Under the pieces are notes generated by a model. It had not been told where the DNA came from. It made no database searches and worked only from the letters and a program-made list of their open reading frames with translations. DNA of 50,459 nt from Bacillota bacterium (lineage in GTDB: Bacteria; Bacillota; UBA4882; UBA8346): the NCBI GenBank assembly GCA_012728785.1, contig JAAYEK010000285.1, positions 1 through 50,459 on the forward strand, in the 5' to 3' direction. A program made the translations under genes and the position numbers. The first letter of the stretch is position 1; each line of letters opens with the position of its first letter. Of this stretch, positions 9,003-16,891 are shown in pieces.

Positions 9003-10049
9003 ATGTTATTAAATAAAAAGAGATTCCGTTTTGTGCAAAAGGTTATTAATTCATGGGAAAAGGATAATGTATTAACAGTTAGTGAAGGAAATAAGTTAAG
9101 AGCAACTATTGAGCTTTCCAAATTTGATTGGAACCGCTTAGCAAAGTATTCATTTTGGATTGCCGGAATTAGTCTGGCAATCGCTGTTTTTTCAATAACC
9201 TTCGATAAAGCGATAATGGCAATAATCATGAGAATCTTTACAATGTCCGATACTTTAAAATCAATAATGCTAACAATAGTGTCGGTTGGATTTTACTATT
9301 GGGGTTTTCGTAGAAAAAAGAAAGTTCCGGCTAAATTCTTTTCCAATGAGTTTTTACTTTTTGTTGGAGCGATAATTACCGGGGTTGCAATTGGTTTTTT
9401 TGGAAAGGCTGTTGATACGGGGAGTGGTCATTTTTCACTTTTAATATTGATGGCAAGTATTATTTATCTTGTTATTGGTGGAACATTTCCATCTAATCTA
9501 ATGTGGACCCTTGGCTTAATTTCATTTGGTGCTTGGTTTGGAGCTGAAACCGGATATCTTTCGGGCTGGGGAGCTTATTTTCTGGGAATGAATTATCCTT
9601 TACGGTTTGTTTTTCTAGGGTTAATATTGATTAGGATTGGATTTCTAATCAAGAAAACCATTATAGCTAACCTTTCAAAACCAACATATGTTATGGGATT
9701 ATTGTATTTATTTATTGCGCTTTGGCTCATGTCGATTTTCGGAAATTATAGTGGTGATTATTGGTATGTAGCATCTAAAGGAAATCTTTTTTATTGGTCT
9801 TTGCTATTTGGAATTACTGCAATCGCCGCTATTATTTGGGGATTAAAAACCGATGATTCTACAATACGTAAATTTGGAATTACATTTTTATTTATCAATC
9901 TTTATACCAAGTACTTTGAGTATTTTTGGAACTCTATTCATAAAGCGCTTTTCTTTGCAATATTAGCGGTTAGTTTTTGGGCTGTCGGTAGGTATTCGGA
10001 GAAGGTGTGGAATAAAATTAAAGAAAAAATGTTTGATGAAGAAGGGTAA
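9003..10049 (+). CDS. DUF2157-like multi-pass membrane protein
   Basis: A 348-residue protein. A soluble N-terminus of about 45 residues ('FVQKVINSWEKDNVLTVSEGNKL') is followed by about nine or ten membrane segments. The pattern of an N-terminal helical segment ending before the first span, then many short spans, resembles DUF2157 membrane proteins, whose function is not known. AAGGGG lies 7 bases before ATG 9003. Its codons are more AT-rich than those of the aminotransferases upstream, and it stands alone between repeat-rich spacers, so horizontal acquisition is possible. Confidence 0.65.
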   Translation: MLLNKKRFRFVQKVINSWEKDNVLTVSEGNKLRATIELSKFDWNRLAKYSFWIAGISLAIAVFSITFDKAIMAIIMRIFTMSDTLKSIMLTIVSVGFYYWGFRRKKKVPAKFFSNEFLLFVGAIITGVAIGFFGKAVDTGSGHFSLLILMASIIYLVIGGTFPSNLMWTLGLISFGAWFGAETGYLSGWGAYFLGMNYPLRFVFLGLILIRIGFLIKKTIIANLSKPTYVMGLLYLFIALWLMSIFGNYSGDYWYVASKGNLFYWSLLFGITAIAAIIWGLKTDDSTIRKFGITFLFINLYTKYFEYFWNSIHKALFFAILAVSFWAVGRYSEKVWNKIKEKMFDEEG

Positions 10050-10129
10050 CCTATTTTTTGATGTAAGGCTTTTTCTACGCTTTCATGGATAATACATTGA
10101 GTTGGTAGAATTAATAAATTTGTCTTGAT

Positions 10130-10156
10130 ACCGGAGGAGTCTATCCTTCGGTTTTA
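10130..10156 (+). terminator. Rho-independent terminator
   Basis: ACCGGAGGA and TCCTTCGGT form a 9-bp stem (one G-U pair) with a 5-base loop, followed by TTTTATATT. It lies about 80 bases after the DUF2157-like gene. Confidence 0.65.
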
Positions 10157-10334
10157 TATTATGTTACGATAATATACAGGATTTAATTAGAAATTGTCAA
10201 ATTATATATATTTGAATAACAAGGATAGGGTACCTCTTCGGGCGTGGTGATTTCGAAATGGATGTCCATTATTTTAGATAAAAAAGATTAAAAAATAATT
10301 GAATATTTCTGAGAGTCCACGGTTTCGGCGGCGA

Positions 10335-10360
10335 GTTCTTTTTTAGCGACAAAAAAGAAC
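10335..10360. repeat. Perfect 10-bp palindromic hairpin in a GC-rich intergenic element
   Basis: GTTCTTTTTT and AAAAAAGAAC are perfectly complementary around a 6-base loop, set inside a GC-richer stretch (about 10310-10535) unlike the AT-rich flanks. A minus-strand ORF crosses it, but its sequence looks like a translated repeat, not a protein. No gene is supported from 10157 to 10562. Confidence 0.55.
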
Positions 10361-10562
10361 CAAAAAGTCGCCGGCACCGGCGTGGTTCCGGTCCTCCTGC
10401 AATTCATCCGGGTTTTTTGAGGGTCTTCGCCTTCCCTGGCCTCCTGTCTGGCAATTAAGTAAAGGCTTCCGATGGCGACCGCTGTTTTATATCCTATAAA
10501 GAAGCGTCGCCCGCCTTCATCCTTGAAGGCGGGGATAACTGTTAGGGGTGAGGCATACCTCA

Positions 10563-11009
10563 ATGTTGGAATTTAAAAAATTCGAAGATAGTTACCTTGA
10601 TGAATGTACTAGACTCTTTTTAAAAGTTTACTCCGTAGAACCATGGAATGATAAATGGGAATCGTTTGAGCAAGCCAGGGATTATTTGCTTGAGTTTATC
10701 AATAACCCGGTTTTTTCCGGTTACATAGTGAGCAAGGATTCAAAAATTATCGGAGTCTGTTTGGGCCATCAGCGTTCCTGGTGGAGCGGGAAGAGTTACT
10801 ATATGAACGAATTTTTTATTGATAATGATTTACAAGGCCAAGGAATAGGCACGCAATTTATAGATTTTATTAAGAAAAATTTGATTGTACAAGGGATTAA
10901 GGGGATTGTATTAATAACGGAAAAAGGTATTCCGGCGGAAATGTTTTATAAGAAGAATTATTTTCAGGTAAGCCAATCGAATATTTTTATGGTTTGCAAC
11001 AAATTATGA
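10563..11009 (+). CDS. GNAT-family N-acetyltransferase
   Basis: A 148-residue single-domain acetyltransferase. The acetyl-CoA-binding motif A is 'LQGQGIGTQFIDFIKKN' near residue 98, preceded by 'YYMNEFFIDND', the usual beta4 strand, and followed by 'IKGIVLITEKGIPAEMFYKKNYF' (motif B). GNAT enzymes move an acetyl group from acetyl-CoA to an amine; the substrate cannot be read from sequence. GGTGAGG at 10547 precedes ATG 10563 by about 9 bases; GTG 10548 would extend it by five residues but lacks a ribosome site. A small membrane protein and a second GNAT gene follow. Confidence 0.85.
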   Translation: MLEFKKFEDSYLDECTRLFLKVYSVEPWNDKWESFEQARDYLLEFINNPVFSGYIVSKDSKIIGVCLGHQRSWWSGKSYYMNEFFIDNDLQGQGIGTQFIDFIKKNLIVQGIKGIVLITEKGIPAEMFYKKNYFQVSQSNIFMVCNKL

Positions 11010-11052
11010 AAAATTAAAATAGATTTCAATTTTAGACAGGATATGATAGGGA

Positions 11053-11235
11053 ATGAAATGGTTATTGATTGATGTAGTTTTAGAATTCTTTAACTGGTTA
11101 GTAGACCGGAAGAGCTATAAGAAAAGGACGTTGGATTCACTTAAACACTTGGGAATCGGCTTAATAATGTTGTTTTTGGTCGGCTCAATCGCATTTCTAG
11201 TTTTAGTTGTCATCCATATAAAGATGACGATTTAA
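11053..11235 (+). CDS. Small membrane protein, unknown
   Basis: A 60-residue protein lying between two acetyltransferase genes. Residues 1-16 are amphipathic and aromatic, 19-27 are basic (RKSYKKR), and 33-56 form one clear membrane span (GIGLIMLFLVGSIAFLVLVVI). AGGGA lies 6 bases before ATG 11053, and the spacing to both neighbours (43 and 21 bases) suits an operon. No known family recognised. Confidence 0.5.
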   Translation: MKWLLIDVVLEFFNWLVDRKSYKKRTLDSLKHLGIGLIMLFLVGSIAFLVLVVIHIKMTI

Positions 11236-11256
11236 TAAGAGGTTTAACGGAGGTTC

Positions 11257-11715
11257 ATGGTGATTAGGCTTGTTACAAATCAAGATTTAGATGCTTGGAT
11301 GGAACTAGCAAGAGAGGTTGAGCCGTTATTTGGTGAAATGGTAGCTAATGAGGATTTTATTAGTGGGATAAAGGATTGCATCTCTAATCAATCGGCTTTT
11401 TGTGTTGTAAATACTGATAATGAGATTGAAGGGATAATTGCAATCAATAAAGCTTTAAATGAAATAGCTTGGTTAGCGGTCGGAGAAAAGCACAGGGGGA
11501 AAGGGTATGGCTATCAATTGCTTGAAAAGGCGATTGGCAGTGTAGACAAAAGCAAGCCTATCTACGTGCAAACTTTTTCTCCCGGTGTGAAAGCCGGGGA
11601 AGCTGCCAGAAAAATATATCTGAAGTTTGGGTTTAAGGATGATAAGGATGGTGGGAAAAATCCCGCTGGGATAGATACGGTGATAATGAAGCGGGAGAAT
11701 AAAATTTTTAAGTAA
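11257..11715 (+). CDS. GNAT-family N-acetyltransferase
   Basis: A 152-residue acetyltransferase with motif A 'VGEKHRGKGYGYQLLEKAI' near residues 72-90 (the R-G-K-G-Y-G loop binds the acetyl-CoA pyrophosphate) and a 'ARKIYLKFGF' motif B toward the C-terminus. GGAGG lies 5 bases before ATG 11257. It is not obviously a duplicate of the GNAT gene at 10563; the sequences differ beyond the common fold. Substrate unknown. It ends 47 bases from the convergent toxin gene. Confidence 0.85.
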   Translation: MVIRLVTNQDLDAWMELAREVEPLFGEMVANEDFISGIKDCISNQSAFCVVNTDNEIEGIIAINKALNEIAWLAVGEKHRGKGYGYQLLEKAIGSVDKSKPIYVQTFSPGVKAGEAARKIYLKFGFKDDKDGGKNPAGIDTVIMKRENKIFK

Positions 11716-11762
11716 GTAATGCAGATTACCTACAGCGAAATCTTATTAATCTAAAGTCTTTA

Positions 11763-12116
11763 TTATACCGGTTTAGTCAAACCAAATAACTGTCTTAATT
11801 TTTCCGATAGCGCCAATTGTAACCGTGGCGATAAAACTCCTAATTCCCGCCGAATAATGGAACTGGTGACAGTCATTAAACGATGCAAACAAAGGGTTGA
11901 AGTTACTCGTAAACCGGTTTCAGTGAAATCTGCTTCTTCGGAGTTTATTAAGAGGTCGGATTCTAATGAATCGGTGGAAGTTTGACTACTAATAAAGGCA
12001 AGAATAATATGTCCGTAACTACCGATGGGATCGGTCAAACATACCGCCGGTCGTACTTTATTTGTGGAGAGATTGTCAAATGGAAAAGGCACTAGGACAA
12101 CTTTACCCCTTGTCAT
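11763..12116 (-). CDS. PemK/MazF-family toxin
   Basis: A 117-residue protein of the MazF/PemK endoribonuclease family. It has the N-terminal 'GKVVLVPFPFDNLSTNKVRPAVCL' strand-loop-strand with the conserved Arg-Pro, and the 'ITLAFISSQ'-like second strand (here 'IILAFISSQTS'). Known members cut mRNA at short sites and stop translation. The start codon lies inside the end of the upstream gene (14-base overlap), a layout typical of type II toxin-antitoxin pairs with translational coupling. The ribosome site (GGGAGG) lies within the antitoxin gene. Confidence 0.88.
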   Translation of the reverse strand: MTRGKVVLVPFPFDNLSTNKVRPAVCLTDPIGSYGHIILAFISSQTSTDSLESDLLINSEEADFTETGLRVTSTLCLHRLMTVTSSIIRRELGVLSPRLQLALSEKLRQLFGLTKPV

Positions 12117-12357
12117 TAAACGGCCTCCCGTCGTTCGGGGAGTAGATGTCTTCCTCAGGTTCCCTTAAGAAATCAAAGGCCTGGTTGAAATCGGCCGCCT
12201 GATACCATTCTTGTTCACTCGGTTCGTTCTTTTCCGGTAAAAGGATGATAATTCGGACTTTAGCCGGACCGGCAACCGGTAAGGGATGATCTAAAATAAG
12301 TCGTTTCTGGGAGTCAATTATTCCTGTCGCTTCAATGGCTTTTAGCGAAGTATCCAT
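12103..12357 (-). CDS. Antitoxin partner of the PemK/MazF toxin
   Basis: An 84-residue protein encoded just upstream of the toxin, overlapping it by 14 bases. The N-terminal 40 residues ('GIIDSQKRLILDHPLPVAGPAKVRIIILLPE') look like a short beta domain of the kind seen in antitoxins that accompany PemK toxins; the C-terminal 40 residues are acidic and probably disordered, fit to wrap the toxin. GGAGGGG lies 8 bases before the ATG. Identification rests mainly on context. Confidence 0.75.
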   Translation of the reverse strand: MDTSLKAIEATGIIDSQKRLILDHPLPVAGPAKVRIIILLPEKNEPSEQEWYQAADFNQAFDFLREPEEDIYSPNDGRPFNDKG

Positions 12358-12530
12358 CTTGATTCCCCTCCATTAAAGAATTAGATAAAAACTAAGTATT
12401 TCTAACCCCAATATAACATTGAATGTTTACTCCGTCAATTTTATTATCACCTGGATGGATTTCCGGATAAATTCGGTAAAGCTGAATTTTATGCTTAGTC
12501 GCTTTGGACGAAAGGGTATCTCTAGTGTAA

Positions 12531-12660
12531 TTTAAAAATCGCTTGGCTTAATCCAAAAATTTCTCTAGAGAAACATCTAAATTCCTCTGGTTAAATTTCA
12601 AAATTGCTTGGCTTAATCAAAAAGTTTCTCAAGTGAAATCCAAAAATTCCTCTAGAGAAA
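12531..12660. repeat. Two diverged 65-bp tandem repeats
   Basis: Units 12531-12595 and 12596-12660 share 'gcttggcttaatc', 'tttctc' and 'attcctct' segments in the same order. A more decayed third copy may precede them (12490-12530). The TCTCTAGAGAAA core is itself palindromic. The remaining spacer (12358-12530) holds nothing I recognise. Confidence 0.6.
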
Positions 12661-12700
12661 TTTTAACTCTGTCTTCTGTATCCCTCTTCTTTGAATGTGC

Positions 12701-13099
12701 TTATTTTTTCTCCTCCACCGGATCAGCGGGATTTTCTTCGTTCCATAACGCGATGATCTCATCCTGGCTCTTGCCGATATTAGCGGAGTTGATCCATTTA
12801 CCGCGAAATTCGGAGTTAATCTCCCGGCTCAGTTCGGGGTTGACGCGGACATTAACCTCAATGGAACCGTCTTTCTTGCCGATGGGCCGGTAATGGGTAT
12901 TGTTGGGTAAGTGGACGATCCGGCCGGTTTTGAGCGCAGCCTTGATCGCCATGTCCAATTCGGACAGAACCGCCAGCACGCTGCCGCGGCTTTGGTTAGT
13001 GGCGGCGACGATATATTCGATCAGTTCGTCGCTCTGCATCGGGGCGGCCGGATCCAACTTAGGTCCAAACTTCGCCCAGGCTTGAATTGTTTTGGCCAT
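12701..13099 (-). CDS. HU-like DNA-binding domain protein
   Basis: A 132-residue protein. The stretch 'LIEYIVAATNQSRGSVLAVLSELDMAIKAALKTGRIVHLPNNTHYRPI' has the helix-helix-strand order of the HU/IHF core: two helices, then the 'aLktGr.V.Lp..G.f' beta arm. The C-terminal 30 residues ('SANIGKSQDEIIALWNEENPADPVEEKK') are an acidic tail. Similar HU-like proteins are known from Bacteroidota, where they are usually annotated as DNA-binding proteins. The start at 13099 is chosen over the ORF-maximal one because AAGGAGG lies 7 bases before it. The gene is richer in GC than its flanks, which suggests transfer. Confidence 0.6.
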   Translation of the reverse strand: MAKTIQAWAKFGPKLDPAAPMQSDELIEYIVAATNQSRGSVLAVLSELDMAIKAALKTGRIVHLPNNTHYRPIGKKDGSIEVNVRVNPELSREINSEFRGKWINSANIGKSQDEIIALWNEENPADPVEEKK

Positions 13100-13514
13100 T
13101 TCCAAGTCCTCCTTTGAATCTTTTGATTGTTCTTTAGATTTAGATCTGTTTTGTATCGTATAAATTTCCATTTCTTTAGGATTGTTCCATGAAATTATGG
13201 GTGATGCGGTGTTGTTTGGCCTCACCCCTTTCGATACTTTGAGTAATTGATTTTACTTGGATGCCACTCCCCTCTCCATGATAAATGAGGGTTTTAGGTT
13301 GTTTCTTTAAATACTTTTAGAATAAGTAGATTATCGAAATGAACTAAACTGACCCCTCTCCTGAACAATCGAAATCGGCAGCGGGTCAAGGAGAGGGGCG
13401 ATTAAGAAACGATAAGCGAGTTGCAACCGGATGGGGTGAGGTGATAAACGGCGGGGCAAGGGATGCAATGACTTTAGGATGGAGGAATGTTGATTGAAAT
13501 AATAGTCAATTGTA

Positions 13515-13538
13515 TGTCTTTGAAAAAATTGGTATAAT
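13515..13538 (+). promoter_or_regulatory. Possible SigA promoter (extended -10)
   Basis: TGGTATAAT (an extended TGnTATAAT -10) lies about 17 bases after a weak -35 (TTGTAT). It would drive rightward transcription into 13560-13670, where a start-less ORF (E-G-E-P-F-E ... L-R-E-Y, about 40 codons) is readable. It may be a decayed gene. Confidence 0.35.
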
Positions 13539-13792
13539 AAAATCAAGACTGATTATAAAGAAGGGGAACCCTTTGAATCAATCTCTACTATTGCAGAAGA
13601 ATTATTAAGGCAATTTAATCAGTTGCCATTGGAATTTAAAAAAAGGATCTTGAATTTGCGAGAGTATTAAACGTTTGATATTGGTTTGACGACAAAATAT
13701 GGATCTAAACAAGGATTTCATTTTAGGAATGTTTGACTTTGGAGCGAAACGCACCCCGAAGAGTGGTCGAGGTATAAGACGGAAGGGTCGCA

Positions 13793-13829
13793 CCCTCTCC
13801 TAACATTTTGGTAACGTTTAGGGAGAGGG
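13793..13829. repeat. Intergenic CCCTCTCC palindrome
   Basis: CCCTCTCCTAA faces TTAGGGAGAGGG across a 14-base loop. A second CCCCTCTCCT / AGGAGAGGGG pair lies at about 13352-13398. Both are in the gene-poor stretch 13100-13885, for which no real gene is supported. Confidence 0.5.
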
Positions 13830-13885
13830 GCGAGAACCCGTTGCTATTATTGTAATGTTTAAAACGGCGCTTGGTTTTGACCTGT

Positions 13886-14137
13886 TCACCCAATAGATTC
13901 ATTAACTTCCGCCAAACAAGGCTGGCAAATTTTTTTCCCGTTAATATTCTTTAGTTCTTCCATATTACCGCAGAAAAAACAACCGGGTATGTACTTTTTA
14001 AGAATGATTTTGTCTTGGTCGACAAAGATTTCCAGCGGGTCACCTTTGTTGATCTTCATAACACTACGTAATTCCATCGGAATAACCACTCTTCCTAAAA
14101 CATCGACTTCCCTAACGATGCCTGTGGATTTCGCCAT
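13886..14137 (-). CDS. AbrB/SpoVT-family regulator with C-terminal zinc ribbon
   Basis: An 83-residue regulator. Residues 3-52 are the swapped-hairpin AbrB DNA-binding domain ('GIVREVDVLGRVVIPMELRSVM', 'DPLEIFVDQDKIILKKY'). Residues 54-78 carry two CxxC pairs (CFFC and CQPC), a likely structural zinc site that replaces the usual AbrB oligomerisation tail. AbrB relatives control the transition to stationary phase and sporulation in Bacillota. AGGAGG lies before the ATG, and a SigA-type promoter is seen at 14168-14196. It is divergent from hisD. Which AbrB paralogue it matches (AbrB, Abh, SpoVT) cannot be decided here. Confidence 0.88.
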   Translation of the reverse strand: MAKSTGIVREVDVLGRVVIPMELRSVMKINKGDPLEIFVDQDKIILKKYIPGCFFCGNMEELKNINGKKICQPCLAEVNESIG

Positions 14138-14167
14138 TTTTTCTGTCCTCCTATATATAATAAACCA

Positions 14168-14196
14168 ATTATACCATTTTTTCTTTCAAAATCCAA
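14168..14196 (-). promoter_or_regulatory. SigA-type promoter of the AbrB-family gene
   Basis: On the minus strand: TTGGAT, 17-base spacer, TATAAT preceded by TGG (extended -10). It lies about 30 bases upstream of the AbrB-family start codon. Family members often repress their own promoter. Confidence 0.7.
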
Positions 14197-14354
14197 ACAA
14201 AGCTTTCCTTGTTTTATTAAAAAATATGACCCAAATTGGCTAAATTTCATTTGAAATTCATTTAATTTTAAAAATTTTAAAAATTAGAGATAAAATCATA
14301 CCCTTCTTACCCCTGGTAGTATGATAACAATAGGCTAACATTAGCGCATCTCAA

Positions 14355-14383
14355 TTGACATTCCTAAGTGCGTATGGTAAATT
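14355..14383 (+). promoter_or_regulatory. SigA-type promoter of hisDB
   Basis: A perfect TTGACA, 17-base spacer, then TAAATT with a TGG extension. It lies 31 bases before the hisD ATG. No T-box-like leader fits in this short 5' region. Confidence 0.8.
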
Positions 14384-14413
14384 AAAGTAAAAATTGGCGG
14401 GAAAGGGACTATT

Positions 14414-15745
14414 ATGAGAATAATTCGGACTGAGAACCAACGAGAGGAAGCGCTTCGCTTTTTAAACCGGCGGCCTACCGAGAACGGAGGAGAACAATCC
14501 AAACTAACCACTGGAGTAGCAGCTATTTTATCCGATGTCAAGGAACGAGGCGATCAGGCTTTATTGGAGCTTACCGCTAAGTTCGACCGGGTCCAACTTC
14601 AACTGGAGCAACTCAAAGTTACCGGACCGGAGTTCGAAACCGCCTGTCGCTCAGTGCCGGATGATTTTATTACAGCTATTCGTCAAGCCAAAATAAATCT
14701 CCTTGCTTTTCATCAAAAACAACTTCCTAAAGATTGGCTCGATCTCAAAGATGATGGGATTGTCTTAGGACAACGTTATATCCCGGTTGATGCGGCCGGT
14801 CTTTATGTTCCGGGGGGAGTAGCTGGAAGCACTCCGCTGGTATCGTCATTGTTAATGAATGTGTTGCCCGCAGTTGTAGCGGGAGTCAAGCGGGTTATCA
14901 TTTGTACTCCGCCCAATGGCTCCGGAGGAGTTAACCCCTATATTTTAGCGGCAGCCCACGAATGTGGTATCACTGAGATATATAAAGTAGGCGGCGCCCA
15001 GGCGATTGCCGCGATGGCTTTTGGAACTGAGACTATTGCTCCAGTGGATATAATTACCGGCCCAGGGAACCAATACGTCACCGAAGCCAAGCGGCAAGTC
15101 TTTGGCTACGTAGGTTTGGATATGTTAGCCGGGCCAAGTGAAATTCTGATTATTGCCGACGAAAATAATAATCCCGCCTATCTAGCGGCCGACCTCTTAT
15201 CCCAGGCGGAGCATGGACCAATTGATGAGGCCGGCGCGTTTTTACTGACACCTTCTGCTAAGTTAGCCCAAGCAGTGGCCGCTGAAGTTAAGCAACAGCT
15301 GGCCCAATTAACCCGTAATGAAATAGCGGCGGCTTCCTTGGCAAAATGCGGCGCCATTATCATAACCCGCGATTTGGAAGAGGCTTTCGAATTAGCCAAC
15401 TTCACCGCTGCGGAGCATCTGGAGTTGATGGTAGCAGACCCTTGGAACCATTTGAGCCGAATTAAACATGCCGGCGCAGTTTTCATCGGGCCTTATTCAG
15501 CTGAACCCATCGGAGACTATATCGCCGGGACCAATCATGTACTCCCGACCAATGCCACCTCAAGGTTTGCTTCGGGACTAAGCGTAGACCATTTTATCAA
15601 ACGGACCAGTATCATAGCGTATAATGAACCGGGAATCGTCAAATACGGCCCGGTAGCTATTAAAATTGCCGAGGTTGAAGGCCTAGATGCCCATGCAAAT
15701 GCGATTAGGGTAAGGATGGGGAAGCTTAAAACAAATACGAGGTGA
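14414..15745 (+). CDS. hisD: Histidinol dehydrogenase
   Basis: A 443-residue enzyme that catalyses the last two steps of histidine synthesis (histidinol to histidinal to histidine, two NAD+ reduced). Family landmarks are present: 'YVPGGVAGSTPLVSSLLMNV', 'KVGGAQAIAAMAFGTETI', 'DIITGPGNQYVTEAKRQVFG', 'LAGPSEILIIAD', catalytic Glu-His in 'AAEHLEL', and 'GTNHVLPTNATSRFASGLSVDHF' near the C-terminus. AAAGGGA precedes ATG 14414. The gene is followed after 5 bases by hisB. No other his gene lies in the window, so the pathway genes are split over the chromosome or grouped elsewhere. Confidence 0.96.
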   Translation: MRIIRTENQREEALRFLNRRPTENGGEQSKLTTGVAAILSDVKERGDQALLELTAKFDRVQLQLEQLKVTGPEFETACRSVPDDFITAIRQAKINLLAFHQKQLPKDWLDLKDDGIVLGQRYIPVDAAGLYVPGGVAGSTPLVSSLLMNVLPAVVAGVKRVIICTPPNGSGGVNPYILAAAHECGITEIYKVGGAQAIAAMAFGTETIAPVDIITGPGNQYVTEAKRQVFGYVGLDMLAGPSEILIIADENNNPAYLAADLLSQAEHGPIDEAGAFLLTPSAKLAQAVAAEVKQQLAQLTRNEIAAASLAKCGAIIITRDLEEAFELANFTAAEHLELMVADPWNHLSRIKHAGAVFIGPYSAEPIGDYIAGTNHVLPTNATSRFASGLSVDHFIKRTSIIAYNEPGIVKYGPVAIKIAEVEGLDAHANAIRVRMGKLKTNTR

Positions 15746-15750
15746 TTGGG

Positions 15751-16341
15751 ATGCGTTCTGCTTCAATCGAACGAAGCACCAAAGAGACGAAGATAAAACT
15801 AGAACTATCTCTGGACGGTTCGGGGAGTTGTTACGAGATTAATACCGGGGTCGGATTTTTCGATCATATGTTGACTCATATTGCCAAACACGGTTTTTTG
15901 GATTTACGGGTTTCTGCCCAAGGGGATTTGGAAGTGGACGCCCATCATACCGTGGAAGATGTGGGAATTGTTTTTGGCCAAGCCCTGAAAAAAGCTTGCG
16001 GTGACAAAAACGGTATTAGCAGGTACGGCCAGGCGATTATTCCCATGGATGAGGCTTTGGTCTTGGTGGCCTTGGACTTAAGCGGTCGGCCTTATTTGAA
16101 ATTCGAGGCTGATTTGGGTAAAGGGCATTTAGGCGGGTTCGATCTGGAGTTAGTTAAGGAATTTTTCCAGGCCGTTTCAGTTCAAGCCGGAATGAATCTT
16201 CATATTCGATTATTGACCGGCGATAATTTACATCATTGCGCGGAAGCGATCTTTAAAGCTTTCGGAAGGGCTTTGGCGGCGGCAATTCAATTGGATAAAA
16301 GGATTGAGGGAGTCCCTTCAACTAAGGGAGTTCTGGAATAA
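15751..16341 (+). CDS. hisB: Imidazoleglycerol-phosphate dehydratase
   Basis: A 196-residue monofunctional dehydratase, without the HAD phosphatase domain found in enterobacterial HisB. It removes water from imidazoleglycerol phosphate to give imidazoleacetol phosphate. Manganese-binding repeats are clear: 'FFDHMLTHIAKHGFLDL', 'DAHHTVEDVGIVFGQAL' and 'NLHHCAEAIFKAFGRAL'. ATG 15751 is preferred over GTG 15742, since GAGGTGA at 15739-15745 lies 5 bases upstream and the protein then starts 'MRSASIERSTKETKI', as in relatives. It is 5 bases from hisD, so the two are co-transcribed. Confidence 0.96.
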   Translation: MRSASIERSTKETKIKLELSLDGSGSCYEINTGVGFFDHMLTHIAKHGFLDLRVSAQGDLEVDAHHTVEDVGIVFGQALKKACGDKNGISRYGQAIIPMDEALVLVALDLSGRPYLKFEADLGKGHLGGFDLELVKEFFQAVSVQAGMNLHIRLLTGDNLHHCAEAIFKAFGRALAAAIQLDKRIEGVPSTKGVLE

Positions 16342-16364
16342 TAAGCGGATGAGATGGTTTGGAT

Positions 16365-16401
16365 TAAAAAAAAGAAAAGAGCCTTTATATTCAGAGGCTC
16401 T
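16365..16401 (-). terminator. Terminator of rpsT
   Basis: On the minus strand AGAGCCT and AGGCTCT form a 7-bp stem over a 10-base loop and are followed by TTTCTTTTTTTT. It may also stop the convergent hisB transcript, though its plus-strand T-run is poor. Confidence 0.8.
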
Positions 16402-16419
16402 ATTAGCATTTAGCTTTGA

Positions 16420-16683
16420 TTATTGCGCCATGGCGTTCAGCTTTTTAGTTAAACGCGATTTGCGGCGGGCGGCTTGATTCTTGTGGATAATTCCCTTATT
16501 GACGGCTATGTCAATTTCTTTAATGGCCTGAATTAGGTCGGACTTAGCTTCCTCTTTTCCGGCAGTAATGGAGGAGAAGGCATTTTTAAGATATGTTCTT
16601 AGTTTCGAGCGTTTGGACATATTGGCCGATTGTTGCCGCCCGGTGACTCTTACCCTTTTCACAGCTGATTTAATATTCGGCAA
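16420..16683 (-). CDS. rpsT: Small-subunit ribosomal protein bS20
   Basis: An 87-residue basic helical protein of the 30S subunit. It starts 'MPNIKSAVKRVRV', like other bS20 proteins, has 'SKRSKLRTYLKNAFSSI' and ends with 'GIIHKNQAARRKSRLTKKLN'. The start is a TTG at 16683: AAGGAGGTGA sits 6-7 bases before it, whereas the longer GTG start at 16692 would overlap that ribosome site. The rare start may hold expression down: E. coli rpsT starts with TTG (UUG) and is autoregulated, so a shared mode of control is possible. It has its own terminator. Confidence 0.95.
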   Translation of the reverse strand: MPNIKSAVKRVRVTGRQQSANMSKRSKLRTYLKNAFSSITAGKEEAKSDLIQAIKEIDIAVNKGIIHKNQAARRKSRLTKKLNAMAQ

Positions 16684-16891
16684 ATCTTTCACCTCCTTAT
16701 ACTGCAGGCAATAATAACCTAAATTTCAACAAAACTAATTTTAACATGGTTTGATTAGATTTGCAACACCTTCAATGGTTAAGTGTTTAAAGTTCAAAAT
16801 TTTTAAATTTTATTATCAAGTTCGAATTCCGGACTAAAGCTAAGTTATAGATTAAAGATTGATCACTTTCAACATTAAACTTTTTTTCAAC

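Noticed and set aside
10288..10563. A 91-codon minus-strand ORF ending '...KKELAAETVDSQKYS'
   Set aside because: It runs through a hairpin repeat; the sequence looks like a translated intergenic repeat, and it overlaps the ribosome site of the GNAT gene.
12633..12893. Plus-strand ORFs opposite the HU-like gene (also 12900-13117)
   Set aside because: They are antisense to a minus-strand gene that has a good ribosome site and a recognisable domain pattern.
13331..13793. Minus-strand ORFs of 60-70 codons in the repeat spacer
   Set aside because: They cover palindromic repeats, have no ribosome sites and no recognisable domain.
14197..14413. T-box or other leader before hisD
   Set aside because: The promoter lies only 31 bases before hisD, so there is no room for a T-box.
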